Of a stretch of 45,087 bases of DNA, positions 16,113 through 24,465 are shown in pieces. Source of the stretch: an uncultured Cryomorphaceae bacterium (lineage in GTDB: Bacteria; Bacteroidota; Bacteroidia; Flavobacteriales; Schleiferiaceae); contig CAJWFD010000016.1 in NCBI GenBank assembly GCA_913031435.1, positions 1 to 45,087 on the forward strand, in the 5' to 3' direction. Within the stretch, counting starts at the first letter, position 1, and each line of letters opens with the position of its first letter. The notes under the pieces are model-generated. The model ran no database searches, had not been told where the DNA came from, and saw only the letters and a list, made by a program, of their open reading frames with translations. The translations under genes were made by a program, and so were the position numbers.

Positions 16113-18284
16113 ATGTCTTCCGTGAATTGGGAACACCAGTTAAAGCAGTTTTTTGGTTTTACAGAGTTTAAAGGAAATCAACGTGCTATTATCGAAAGTA
16201 TTTCTTCCGGGAAAGATACGTTCGTTATCATGCCTACCGGTGGCGGAAAAAGTCTTTGTTATCAATTACCTGCACTAGCGGCAGAAGGGACCGCCATAAT
16301 CGTCAGTCCGTTAATCGCATTGATGAAAAATCAGGTAGATGCTATTCGCGGACATTCTGAAGTGGATGGAATAGCTCATGTACTCAACAGTTCTCTGAAT
16401 AAAGGACAACTAGAACAAGTTCATACGGACTTAAAGTCTGGATTAACCAAACTCTTGTTCGTAGCCCCGGAGTCTTTAAATAAACCGGCTAACATTGAGC
16501 TATTATCTCAACTAACCATCAGTTTTTTCGCCATAGACGAGGCGCATTGTATCTCAGAATGGGGACATGATTTTAGACCTGATTACCGAAGCATAAGACA
16601 GAGTATTAAAGCATTGGGTGAGCGTCCTGTTATCGCCTTAACGGCAACAGCGACACCTAAAGTCCAGCTAGATATCATGAAAACATTAGGAATGGAAGAC
16701 CCTCAAATCTTCCTTTCGAGCTTTAACCGGCCCAACCTTTATTATGAGGTACGTCCGAAGAGAGACATTGACCATGATATCATAAAGTTATTGAGCCAGC
16801 ACAAAGGCAAGACCTCCATTGTATATTGTCTTTCGAGGCAAAAAGTGGAGGACATTTCTAAGCAGCTTCAGATCAACGGGATTAATGCCCTTCCTTATCA
16901 TGCAGGACTAGATTCAGCAACAAGGGTGAGGCATCAAGATGCTTTCCTCAACGAAGACTGTGACGTTATTGTAGCTACCATTGCATTTGGGATGGGCATA
17001 GATAAGCCAGACGTTCGTTTTGTACTACATTATGACATGCCTAAATCTCTGGAGAGCTATTATCAGGAAACTGGACGTGCGGGAAGAGACGGTGGTGAAG
17101 GAACTTGTATCACTTATTTTGATATTAAAGATATTGAACGTCTTCAGAAATTTCTAACAAAAAAAACGGTAAGCGAGCAAGAAATTGGTCGTCAGCTACT
17201 CGAAGAAGCCACAGGATATGCAGAGGCAGCAACATGCAGAAGACGTGTTTTATTGCACTATTTCGGTGAAGTGTTTCATGAAGATGACTGCGATAAAATG
17301 TGCGATAACTGCAGGCATCCAAGGGAGAAAGTGGATGCTTCTGCAGAATTACTGGATGTTATTGCAGCCGTAAATGAAACCCATGGCAAATTCAAAACCT
17401 CTGAAGTCATCAACATCCTTCGAGGCAACATGACTGCCCTACTTTCTCAGCATAACGCAAACTCGTTAAAATCATGGGGAACACACAAAGATAAAAGTGA
17501 GAGTCACCTTCGTGCAGTAGTCCGCCAAGGAATCATCCGACTGTACCTCGCAAAAAACATTGACGCATACGGAACAGTACAGACCACTGAAAAGGGCAAC
17601 ACAGGGAAACTTCCAAAGGCCTTTAGAGTACGCAAGGAAATTGACTACAAAGAGCTCAATAACAGTGTTGAAATTAAAAAGGTAGTCGCTGTGGATGAAC
17701 AGTTATATGGTCACCTTAAAGACCTCAGAAAGAAAATCGCCAAAAGCAAAAGTGTTCCTCCATATGCTGTGTTTAGTGAGCATTCCCTAAGCGAAATGGC
17801 CACCATTTATCCATGTGACTTGGAAGAATTAAAAAATATTCAAGGAGTTGGCGAAGGAAAGGCAAAGAAATTTGGCGGTCCCATGGTAGCGTTGATAGAG
17901 TCTTATGTCAAAGAAAATGATATAGATCGTCCGCAAGACATGGTGTTTAAAACTATAGCGAATAAAAGTGCGCTGAAAGTTTATATCATTCAAAGTACCG
18001 ACCGTAAACTCCCTTTAGAAGATATTGCCAGCGCCAAAGGATTAAAAATGCCGCAACTTCTTGAGGAAATGGAGCGCATCGTAACCAGCGGAACTAAAAT
18101 AAACATCGACTATTACATCGATGATATTCTCGATGAAGAAAGCATTGAAGAGCTTTTTGAATATTTAACTGAAGAGGCTACGGCAGGTTCCCTTGAGGAA
18201 TTAACAACAGAGTTTGGTGAAGATTACGAGGAACAAGAATTGCAACTCATCAGGCTTAAGTTTTTCTCTGATATCGCTAACTAG
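16113..18284 (+). CDS. recQ: ATP-dependent DNA helicase RecQ
   Basis: This is a 3'-5' superfamily 2 DNA helicase for recombinational repair and stalled forks. In the 723 residues the helicase core shows TGGGKS (42-47), the DEAH box in AIDEAHCISEWGHDFRP, LTATATPKV and QETGRAGRDG. The zinc-binding cysteines of the RecQ-Ct region are in CRRRVLLHYFGE and CDKMCDNC. A winged-helix RQC domain follows, then an HRDC domain (about 540-610) and an extra C-terminal helix-turn-helix-like acidic segment (about 620-723), as in long Bacteroidota RecQ proteins. The TAG stop is the first element of a two-way terminator. Eight A residues at about 17159-17166 do not break the frame. Confidence 0.96.
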   Translation: MSSVNWEHQLKQFFGFTEFKGNQRAIIESISSGKDTFVIMPTGGGKSLCYQLPALAAEGTAIIVSPLIALMKNQVDAIRGHSEVDGIAHVLNSSLNKGQLEQVHTDLKSGLTKLLFVAPESLNKPANIELLSQLTISFFAIDEAHCISEWGHDFRPDYRSIRQSIKALGERPVIALTATATPKVQLDIMKTLGMEDPQIFLSSFNRPNLYYEVRPKRDIDHDIIKLLSQHKGKTSIVYCLSRQKVEDISKQLQINGINALPYHAGLDSATRVRHQDAFLNEDCDVIVATIAFGMGIDKPDVRFVLHYDMPKSLESYYQETGRAGRDGGEGTCITYFDIKDIERLQKFLTKKTVSEQEIGRQLLEEATGYAEAATCRRRVLLHYFGEVFHEDDCDKMCDNCRHPREKVDASAELLDVIAAVNETHGKFKTSEVINILRGNMTALLSQHNANSLKSWGTHKDKSESHLRAVVRQGIIRLYLAKNIDAYGTVQTTEKGNTGKLPKAFRVRKEIDYKELNNSVEIKKVVAVDEQLYGHLKDLRKKIAKSKSVPPYAVFSEHSLSEMATIYPCDLEELKNIQGVGEGKAKKFGGPMVALIESYVKENDIDRPQDMVFKTIANKSALKVYIIQSTDRKLPLEDIASAKGLKMPQLLEEMERIVTSGTKINIDYYIDDILDEESIEELFEYLTEEATAGSLEELTTEFGEDYEEQELQLIRLKFFSDIAN

Positions 18285-18313
18285 AAAAAAAGCCCGCAAT
18301 GCGGGCTTTTTTA
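18285..18313. terminator. Bidirectional terminator between recQ and a 47-codon gene
   Basis: Seven A (18285-18291), the stem GCCCGCA (18292-18298), its complement TGCGGGC (18300-18306) and six T (18307-18312) form an intrinsic terminator in both directions. The recQ stop codon lies just left. The TAA of the minus-strand 47-codon gene is read from 18313 to 18311, so it is part of the right arm. Confidence 0.88.
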
Positions 18314-18454
18314 GTTTTTGAAAATTTCTTCTAGTCCTTCGAGATCTTCTGACAACTGCATAGATATTGTTGAAGTACTGTAGTTTAATAAAAATTGGAT
18401 GGTTTTTTCAGACGCTCCCACGTCCAGGTTTTCGAAATGTAATGTTTTCGCCAT
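18311..18454 (-). CDS. Small conserved-looking protein downstream of the sigma factor, 47 residues
   Basis: This reading frame is not reported by ordinary length cut-offs. It begins at the ATG 18452-18454 with MAKTLHFENLDVGASEKTIQ and ends with DLEGLEEIFKN. The composition is that of a real folded mini-protein: a short strand, then an amphipathic helix around FLLNYS, then an acidic helix. Three facts support a gene: it lies on the same strand as the ECF sigma gene, 60 bp downstream; its TAA merges with a terminator; and it fills most of the recQ-sigma gap. The start is not preceded by a Shine-Dalgarno sequence. I do not know its function; being a sigma partner or a recQ neighbour is only positional inference. 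Confidence 0.65.
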   Translation of the reverse strand: MAKTLHFENLDVGASEKTIQFLLNYSTSTISMQLSEDLEGLEEIFKN

Positions 18455-18514
18455 GGCAATTTGTTTACGTTTCTTATATAACGCAAAATCAAATACGCTT
18501 CGTATAAATGGAGA

Positions 18515-19099
18515 TTACATTTCTAAACTTATATTGTGCTTAACCATTAATTTCTGCATGTTCGTTACCGCATATCGCATTCTACCTAGAGCAGTATTTA
18601 TGCTAACTCCTGTTTCTTCTGCAATATCTTTAAAGCTGTAATCACAGAACACCCTCAACTCTAAAACCTGACGTTGTTCCAGTGGCAGATATGAAATGAG
18701 TTTGTACAAGTCTTCGTTGATTTGTGACTCTATAAGCTCAGCCTCGTACGGTCGGTCTGATTGACCATATGAATCAAAAACAGTAAACTCTCCGCTTGGG
18801 CGAAACTCTTTCTTTCTAGACTCCTTTCTGAAGTAATCTAAGGTGGTATTGCTGGCTACGCGAAGCGCCCAAGGCAGGAATTTACCCTTTTCCTCATAAT
18901 TAGATTTACGTAAAGAGCGAATGATCTTTATAAACGACTCTTGAAAAAGATCGTCAGCAATTTGTGCGTCATGCACTTTAGAATAAATCTGGAGGAAAAT
19001 TCTTTTCTGGTGTCTTCGGATCAACACCTCAAAAGCTTGCTCGTTTCCACTACGGTACAGCGCCACTAAAACGTGGTCTTCCTGTGTTCCTAAGTTCAT
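18515..19099 (-). CDS. RNA polymerase ECF-type sigma factor
   Basis: This is a 194-residue sigma-70 family, extracytoplasmic-function type protein that directs RNA polymerase to a specific promoter set. Region 2 (about 10-90) includes ADDLFQESFIKIIRSL and WALRVASNTTLDYFRK. Region 4 (about 125-185) includes LPLEQRQVLELRVFCDYSF and the helix-turn-helix FKDIAEETGVSINTALGRM. No anti-sigma gene with a membrane helix follows; instead a 47-codon gene does. In this phylum such sigma factors are often free-standing. Target genes cannot be told from the window. Confidence 0.93.
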   Translation of the reverse strand: MNLGTQEDHVLVALYRSGNEQAFEVLIRRHQKRIFLQIYSKVHDAQIADDLFQESFIKIIRSLRKSNYEEKGKFLPWALRVASNTTLDYFRKESRKKEFRPSGEFTVFDSYGQSDRPYEAELIESQINEDLYKLISYLPLEQRQVLELRVFCDYSFKDIAEETGVSINTALGRMRYAVTNMQKLMVKHNISLEM

Positions 19100-19227
19100 A
19101 CAATAAGGATTTAGCGTAGCAGTTTTTCTATAAGCAAGTCATTTTATTTATGGTGAATATAAGAACTAGAATCAAATACTATTCCAATTTGATGCTTTTT
19201 GGCAGAACCATCCATCTATTTAAAGGT

Positions 19228-19235
19228 TACTTTTG
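19228..19235 (+). promoter_or_regulatory. -7 element of uvrA
   Basis: TACTTTTG is an exact TAnnTTTG match 21 bases before the uvrA ATG at 19257. The only nearby TTG on the upstream side is 26 bases away, longer than usual. No LexA-like palindrome is evident in 19100-19256, and that gap holds no gene. Confidence 0.4.
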
Positions 19236-19256
19236 TGTTTTAGCCCTTTTCTGAGC

Positions 19257-22028
19257 ATGACCCAATTCATAGAAATCAAACGCGCAGCTGTCCATAACCT
19301 TAAGGAAGTTAGTGTAAATATACCTCGAAACCAACTTGTGGTCATCACAGGAGTGAGCGGATCAGGAAAGAGCTCATTAGCTTTTGACACCTTATTCGCT
19401 GAAGGACAGCGTAGGTATGTCGAAAGTTTAAGCTCTTACGCACGACAGTTCTTAGGGAAATTAGACAAGCCAAAGGTGGAGTATATTAAGGGTATTCCTC
19501 CAGCAGTAGCTATTCAGCAAAAGGTCAGTAGTAAGAACCCCCGATCCACAGTAGGAACGACTACAGAGATTTATGATTACTTGAAGCTTCTATTTGCTAG
19601 AATTGGTAAAACATACAGTCCTGTTTCAGGAGAAGAGGTCAAGCGTCATCAAGTAGAAGACGTTATTGACAGTATAGATATACACCCAGAGGGCACTCGA
19701 TTTCTGATCGTCGCTCCGGTAACGTTTAAGGATAGAACTGCACTACAACATCTGACCATTTTAGCACAACAAGGCTTCGCTAGGATGATGAAGGATGGCG
19801 AGGTCATTCGTATAGACGACGCTATTAAAGAAGGCATCTTTGATGATCCCGTTATAAAATTAGTAGTAGACCGTGCTGTAGTTAGGGTTGGAGATCAGGA
19901 AAATATCCACCGCCTGCAAGATTCCATACAAACTGCCTTCTATGAGGGAAGAGGGACCTGCTTAATCGATTATTTAAACGGTGAGAAACCTTCGGAATTC
20001 AACAGTTTGTTCGAATTAGATGGAATGCAATTTATTGAACCTTCCACACATTTATTTAGCTTCAACAATCCCATAGGTGCCTGTCCTAAGTGCGAAGGAT
20101 TTGGGAGCATCATCGGGGTAGACGAAGACTTGGTTGTGCCTAATCAAACGCTCAGTGTATTCGAAGGATGTATTGCTCCGTGGAAAGGCGAAACAATGAG
20201 TAGGTGGAAAGATAAATTTATTTTGGGTGCTGCTGCAGTGGATTTCCCAGTACATCGGTCTTATATGGACCTTACTAGTGCGGAAAAAGAAGTGCTCTGG
20301 GAAGGTGGCAAAGGTTTTAAAGGAATCAATGCCTTTTTCAAACACTTAGAAAGTAAGAGTTATAAAATTCAATTTCGAGTAATGCTCAGTCGCTACCGTG
20401 GCAGAACGAGTTGCTCTTCATGTAAAGGCAAACGACTCAGGCCTGAAGCCTCTTACGTGAAAATAAACGGCACAGCACTGCACGAATTAGTAGAACTCCC
20501 CCTTCGCAAGCTCAAAATATTCTTTGCGGAGTTAACGATTAATGATCGTGATGCTGAAATTGCAAAACGTCTATTAACAGAAATAAGTACTCGTATTGAC
20601 TTTTTGGTAAATGTAGGTCTCTCTTATTTAAACCTCAACAGAGTAAGCGGTACCTTAAGTGGTGGGGAAAGCCAGCGTATTCAGCTCGCTACTTCACTGG
20701 GGTCAGCCCTGGTTGGATCCTTGTATATTTTAGACGAACCTAGTATTGGGCTTCATCCGCAGGATGCTTACCAACTCATTGAAATTATCCGGGCACTCCG
20801 CGATAAAGGGAATACCGTCATAGTGGTCGAGCATGAAGAAGCTTTTATGCGTGCTGCAAATTACTTGATTGATATAGGTCCTGCGGCAGGAAACCTTGGC
20901 GGTGAAATTGTTGCTTGTGGTCTACCAGAGGATGTTTTGTCTCATGAATCCTCACTTACCGCTGGGTACTTAACAGGTAGGCTTGGCATTCCTTTTCCTG
21001 AATCACTGCGAAAACCAAAGGGGAACATCACCTTAGAAGGAGTGCGTCAACATAATCTTAAAGGATTTGATGTATCTATACCATTAGGCGTATTTACTGT
21101 AGTTGCAGGAGTAAGTGGTTCAGGAAAGAGTACACTGGTCAAGAAAATTCTATATCCAGCACTTAAAAAACATTTAGAACAAGTAGGCGAACGTCCAGGA
21201 TTACACAAAGCAATGACTGGAGACATCGACTCCGTAGATCATGTTGAGATGGTGGATCAGAATCCAATTGGAAAATCATCCAGATCGAACCCGGTCACCT
21301 ACCTCAAAGTATACGACGATATCCGGAACCTCTACGCCAATACAGAGCTGTCAAAAGTGCGTGGATATAAAGCAAAGCATTTTAGCTTCAATACAGATGG
21401 CGGACGTTGCGATTCCTGTAAGGGTGAAGGCGAAGTAACTATTGAAATGCAGTTTATGGCAGATGTTCACCTGCCTTGCGAAGACTGTAATGGAAATAGA
21501 TTCAAGTCTGAGATATTAGAGATAAAAGTATCTGATAAAAGTATTTCAGATATCCTTCATTGCACGATTGATGAAGCCATTGAATTTTTCAAACAAATAA
21601 AACAGACTAAAATTGCTACCAAACTTCAGCCATTGCAGGACGTGGGATTGGGTTACGCACATGTTGGTCAGAGTTCTTCTACCTTATCAGGTGGCGAAGC
21701 GCAGCGCGTTAAACTGGCCTACTTCTTGTCTAAAGGAGAGAAGTCGGGAAAAACGCTATTTCTTTTTGATGAACCCACCACCGGCTTACATTTTGACGAC
21801 GTTAAAAAACTACTAAAAGCGCTTAACGCCTTAGTAAATATGGGGCACTCTGTTCTTGTGATTGAGCATGACCTTGATGTCATTCTACGTGCTGATTATT
21901 TGATTGAAATAGGACCTGAAGGAGGAGAACATGGCGGTCAACTCCTTTATACTGGAGCACCAGAAGGAATTACTGAAGTCTCTAAAAGTCCTACAGGCAT
22001 TGCGATTTTGAGAAAAAACAAAAAATAG
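19257..22028 (+). CDS. uvrA: Excinuclease ABC subunit A
   Basis: UvrA is the damage-sensing ATPase of nucleotide excision repair. The 923-residue protein has two ABC modules. The first Walker A is GVSGSGKSS (about 30), and its signature is GTLSGGESQRIQLATSLGS. The second Walker A is GVSGSGKST (about 625), with the signature STLSGGEAQRVKLAYFLS and Walker B LFLFDEPTTGLHFDD. Cysteine pairs of the zinc modules are visible in CPKCEGFG, CSSCKGKR, CDSCKGEGE and CEDCNGNR. The frame extends to a TTG at 19233, but MTQFIEIKRAAVHNLK at 19257 is the normal N-terminus. A hairpin terminator follows at 22094. Confidence 0.97.
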   Translation: MTQFIEIKRAAVHNLKEVSVNIPRNQLVVITGVSGSGKSSLAFDTLFAEGQRRYVESLSSYARQFLGKLDKPKVEYIKGIPPAVAIQQKVSSKNPRSTVGTTTEIYDYLKLLFARIGKTYSPVSGEEVKRHQVEDVIDSIDIHPEGTRFLIVAPVTFKDRTALQHLTILAQQGFARMMKDGEVIRIDDAIKEGIFDDPVIKLVVDRAVVRVGDQENIHRLQDSIQTAFYEGRGTCLIDYLNGEKPSEFNSLFELDGMQFIEPSTHLFSFNNPIGACPKCEGFGSIIGVDEDLVVPNQTLSVFEGCIAPWKGETMSRWKDKFILGAAAVDFPVHRSYMDLTSAEKEVLWEGGKGFKGINAFFKHLESKSYKIQFRVMLSRYRGRTSCSSCKGKRLRPEASYVKINGTALHELVELPLRKLKIFFAELTINDRDAEIAKRLLTEISTRIDFLVNVGLSYLNLNRVSGTLSGGESQRIQLATSLGSALVGSLYILDEPSIGLHPQDAYQLIEIIRALRDKGNTVIVVEHEEAFMRAANYLIDIGPAAGNLGGEIVACGLPEDVLSHESSLTAGYLTGRLGIPFPESLRKPKGNITLEGVRQHNLKGFDVSIPLGVFTVVAGVSGSGKSTLVKKILYPALKKHLEQVGERPGLHKAMTGDIDSVDHVEMVDQNPIGKSSRSNPVTYLKVYDDIRNLYANTELSKVRGYKAKHFSFNTDGGRCDSCKGEGEVTIEMQFMADVHLPCEDCNGNRFKSEILEIKVSDKSISDILHCTIDEAIEFFKQIKQTKIATKLQPLQDVGLGYAHVGQSSSTLSGGEAQRVKLAYFLSKGEKSGKTLFLFDEPTTGLHFDDVKKLLKALNALVNMGHSVLVIEHDLDVILRADYLIEIGPEGGEHGGQLLYTGAPEGITEVSKSPTGIAILRKNKK

Positions 22029-22093
22029 ACACGGTTTAAGGTTATGATTAATCTAAATACCTGTGAAGGTCGCTTAGGTTTATTGGTTTAGTT

Positions 22094-22126
22094 GTTAGGC
22101 TCGCTTTGCGGGCCTAACTTGTTTTT
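22094..22126 (+). terminator. Rho-independent terminator after uvrA
   Basis: GTTAGGC (22094-22100) pairs with GCCTAAC (22112-22118). The inner bases CGC and GCG extend the stem around a TTT loop. TTGTTTTTA follows. The opposite strand has no T run next to the stem, so it acts on the plus strand only. Confidence 0.8.
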
Positions 22127-22916
22127 ATACAAGCAGGCTTCCCTTCCACTGGTACATCAATACCGCAGCAGCTACACTCACATTGAGACTATCTATAGAG
22201 GTCCCTTCCATTGGAATAATGATGTTGTGGTATCCTTTTTCCGTCCATTCCATGGTCAGCCCCCTGCTTTCTTCACCTAATATTAAAGCGGTTTTTGAAG
22301 ACCACTTTATGTCGTACATAGAAGAGGACTCAGAGTGCATATGTGTAATGTAACTTTCAAATGAATGCATCTTGAGATGTCCTTGAATGGTCTTTGAATC
22401 GCCTACGAATAAAGGGATTTCAAATAACGCTCCAGTCGCATTTCTAATCACATTCGGTCCGAACGGATCTATCGCAGGATTTGCCAATAATACAGCATCT
22501 ATACCCACAGCAACAGCGCTTCGCAATACTGCACCTAAATTTCCTGGTTTTTCTATTCCTTCTAAAATTAAAACAGCCTTTGCTCTGTCTAGGACATCTT
22601 TGGAAGCCTCTAAAGAAACGTCAGGAGTATGAAACACCGCAATAGCCCATTCTGTTGTGCTCCGATAGGCGATCTTATCAAACACCTTTTGGCTTGCTAC
22701 ATAAACATCAGGAAAACAGCTCGAATCTATTGCAACTGAAGATCCATCGAGCATCCAAATTTCACTTGGTATCCATTTAGACGCAATTGCCCTTTGAATC
22801 TCACGCTCTCCCTCAATCACACACAAACCTTTTGATTTACGTACCCTACTTTTAGTGAGTAATTGGACAATGTCCTTTACTTTTGGATTGGAAGTACTCG
22901 AAATTAAAATGCTCAT
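22125..22916 (-). CDS. RNA 2'-O-methyltransferase, SpoU/TrmH (SPOUT) family
   Basis: This 263-residue enzyme probably methylates a ribose in rRNA or tRNA using S-adenosylmethionine. An N-terminal substrate-binding domain (1-100) begins MSILISSTSNPKVKDIVQL and contains VIEGEREIQRAI. The C-terminal SPOUT knot domain has motif 1 LEGIEKPGNLGAVLRSA, motif 2 LILGEESRGL and motif 3 IIPMEGTSIDSLNVSVAAAV. These place it in the family, but not firmly as RlmB, TrmH or another member. Its ATG is separated from the divergent SUI1 gene by only three bases. Confidence 0.9.
   Translation of the reverse strand: MSILISSTSNPKVKDIVQLLTKSRVRKSKGLCVIEGEREIQRAIASKWIPSEIWMLDGSSVAIDSSCFPDVYVASQKVFDKIAYRSTTEWAIAVFHTPDVSLEASKDVLDRAKAVLILEGIEKPGNLGAVLRSAVAVGIDAVLLANPAIDPFGPNVIRNATGALFEIPLFVGDSKTIQGHLKMHSFESYITHMHSESSSMYDIKWSSKTALILGEESRGLTMEWTEKGYHNIIIPMEGTSIDSLNVSVAAAVLMYQWKGSLLV
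22878..22885 (+). promoter_or_regulatory. -7 element upstream of the SUI1 gene
   Basis: TACTTTTG exactly matches TAnnTTTG and lies 34 bases before the SUI1 ATG, inside the first codons of the divergent methyltransferase gene. No TTG sits at 19-21 bases, so support is partial. Confidence 0.3.
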
Positions 22917-22919
22917 AGG

Positions 22920-23279
22920 ATGGCGAATAAGAATAAACCAAAGAAAATCAATTTAGAGGACTTAGGAGGATTTGTCTTCAGTACTAATCCGGAATTTGAT
23001 TATGACAACAATGAAGAGGTTCAAGACGTCTCTAACCACGAGCAAGTTTTAGAGCTGCATTTCGAAAAAAAAGGACGTGGCGGTAAGCAGGTAGTCGTTA
23101 TCAGAGGATTCAAAGGTCCAACCGAGCCACTAAATGCTTTAGCTAAGATACTCAAGCAACAATGCGGGGTTGGAGGAAGTGTCAAGGATGGTGAAATAAT
23201 TCTCCAAGGAAACGTACGAGATAAAGCGACAGATTACCTGAAAAAAGAAGGGTTCACCACAAAAAGAATCGGAGGCTAG
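22920..23279 (+). CDS. SUI1/eIF1-like translation factor (YciH type)
   Basis: This 119-residue protein has the SUI1 fold (about 45-119) after a variable acidic tail. It shows RGGKQVVVIRGFKG and the family stretch LAKILKQQCGVGGSVKDGEI, then ILQGNVRDKATDYLKKEGF. Eukaryotic and archaeal relatives (eIF1/aIF1) check start-codon selection; the bacterial protein is less well defined and is associated with initiation fidelity. Its ATG is three bases from the divergent methyltransferase start. Confidence 0.9.
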   Translation: MANKNKPKKINLEDLGGFVFSTNPEFDYDNNEEVQDVSNHEQVLELHFEKKGRGGKQVVVIRGFKGPTEPLNALAKILKQQCGVGGSVKDGEIILQGNVRDKATDYLKKEGFTTKRIGG

Positions 23280-23315
23280 AATTCTTAGTTAAACCTTAAC
23301 CTCCAGAAACATAGC

Positions 23316-24446
23316 CTATTTGCGAGATTGACGCAATGCCCGTTGATATACTTCCTCGTACATGGGTACAACTTTATCAAGCGAAAATTCAAGCGACCGT
23401 TGGTAAGCATTCTCTTTGAACTCAGATAACAACGCATCATCTTGAAGTAGTTTCAACCCATATTTGGCCATCGCATTAACATCTCCAACATCCACTAAAT
23501 AACCCGTTTTACCGTGAACATTTAATTCTGGTAATCCCCCTGCATTCGAGCTGATCACAGGAACTCTAGCAGCCATTGCTTCTAGTGCGACCAGTCCAAA
23601 ACTTTCCGTTTCAGAGGGCAACAAAAAGAGATCTGACATACATAAGAGTCGTTCTATTTCTGATGTTTTCCCCAGAAACTTCACTCGATGAAATATCCCT
23701 AAATCCTTGGCTTGCTGTTCCGCTAATTCACATTCAGGACCCTCACCTATCATCAGTAAAACAGCAGGGGTTGCTTCTTGAATTTTGTAGAATGCCTCGA
23801 TAATATTAGGAATACGTTTCACCTTGCGCATGTTGGAAATATGTGCAACTATCTTCTCGCCATTAGGTGCCATTTGTGTTCGATCGCAAAGCGGGTCTTT
23901 GTCGTACAGCTTGATATCAATAAAATTAGGAATGACTTCTATCTCCTTCTTTATAACAAATGAGCTGAGCGTGTCTTTTTTCAAGCTCTTACTAACCGTA
24001 GTGACGAAGTCACTTTGATTAATGGAAAACGTCACTGCTGGCTTATAGGAAGGATGTTTACCTACTAGAGTAATGTCTGTACCATGAAGCGTGGTTACAA
24101 TGGGTAGATAAACACCTTTTTCAAGAAGGATTTGCTTGGCCATGTAAGCTGCATACGCATGTGGAATAGCATAATGTACATGAAGAATGTCTATACCTTC
24201 TGTCAGAACAGTATCTACCATCTTAGAACTCAATGCCAGCTCGTAGGGCTGGTAGGTGAACAATGGATAATCATGAACATTAACCTCATGATAGAAAATA
24301 TTAGGCTCAAGAATATCGAGCCTAACAGGCTGGCTGTAGGTTATAAAGTGAATTTCATGACCATTCTTTGCCATTTGAATTCCCAATTCCGTAGCTACGA
24401 CTCCTGAACCACCAAAAGTGGGATAACACACAACTCCTATTTTCAT
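23316..24446 (-). CDS. bshA: N-acetyl-alpha-D-glucosaminyl L-malate synthase
   Basis: BshA is a GT4 glycosyltransferase that joins N-acetylglucosamine from UDP-GlcNAc to L-malate, the first step in making bacillithiol, the low-molecular-weight thiol of many Bacteroidota and Firmicutes. The 376 residues match the family. MKIGVVCYPTFGGSGVVATE and VHYAIPHAYAAYMAK are diagnostic, and the donor-site segment LLPSETESFGLVALEAMA is intact. It lies 19 bp after the GH3 fusion gene on the same strand and may share its transcript. No bshB or bshC is present here. Confidence 0.93.
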   Translation of the reverse strand: MKIGVVCYPTFGGSGVVATELGIQMAKNGHEIHFITYSQPVRLDILEPNIFYHEVNVHDYPLFTYQPYELALSSKMVDTVLTEGIDILHVHYAIPHAYAAYMAKQILLEKGVYLPIVTTLHGTDITLVGKHPSYKPAVTFSINQSDFVTTVSKSLKKDTLSSFVIKKEIEVIPNFIDIKLYDKDPLCDRTQMAPNGEKIVAHISNMRKVKRIPNIIEAFYKIQEATPAVLLMIGEGPECELAEQQAKDLGIFHRVKFLGKTSEIERLLCMSDLFLLPSETESFGLVALEAMAARVPVISSNAGGLPELNVHGKTGYLVDVGDVNAMAKYGLKLLQDDALLSEFKENAYQRSLEFSLDKVVPMYEEVYQRALRQSRK

Positions 24447-24465
24447 ACCCCTAAATTAACCCCAA

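Noticed and set aside
17159-17166. Eight-A run in recQ as another slippage site
   Set aside because: Short, inside the conserved helicase core, and a truncated product would lack function; similar eight-A runs in the SUI1 and second rhomboid genes are also ordinary for AT-rich DNA.
18399-18641. 80-codon plus-strand frame across the small gene and the sigma factor end
   Set aside because: It covers both minus-strand genes; the 47-codon minus-strand frame has the better composition and terminator fit.
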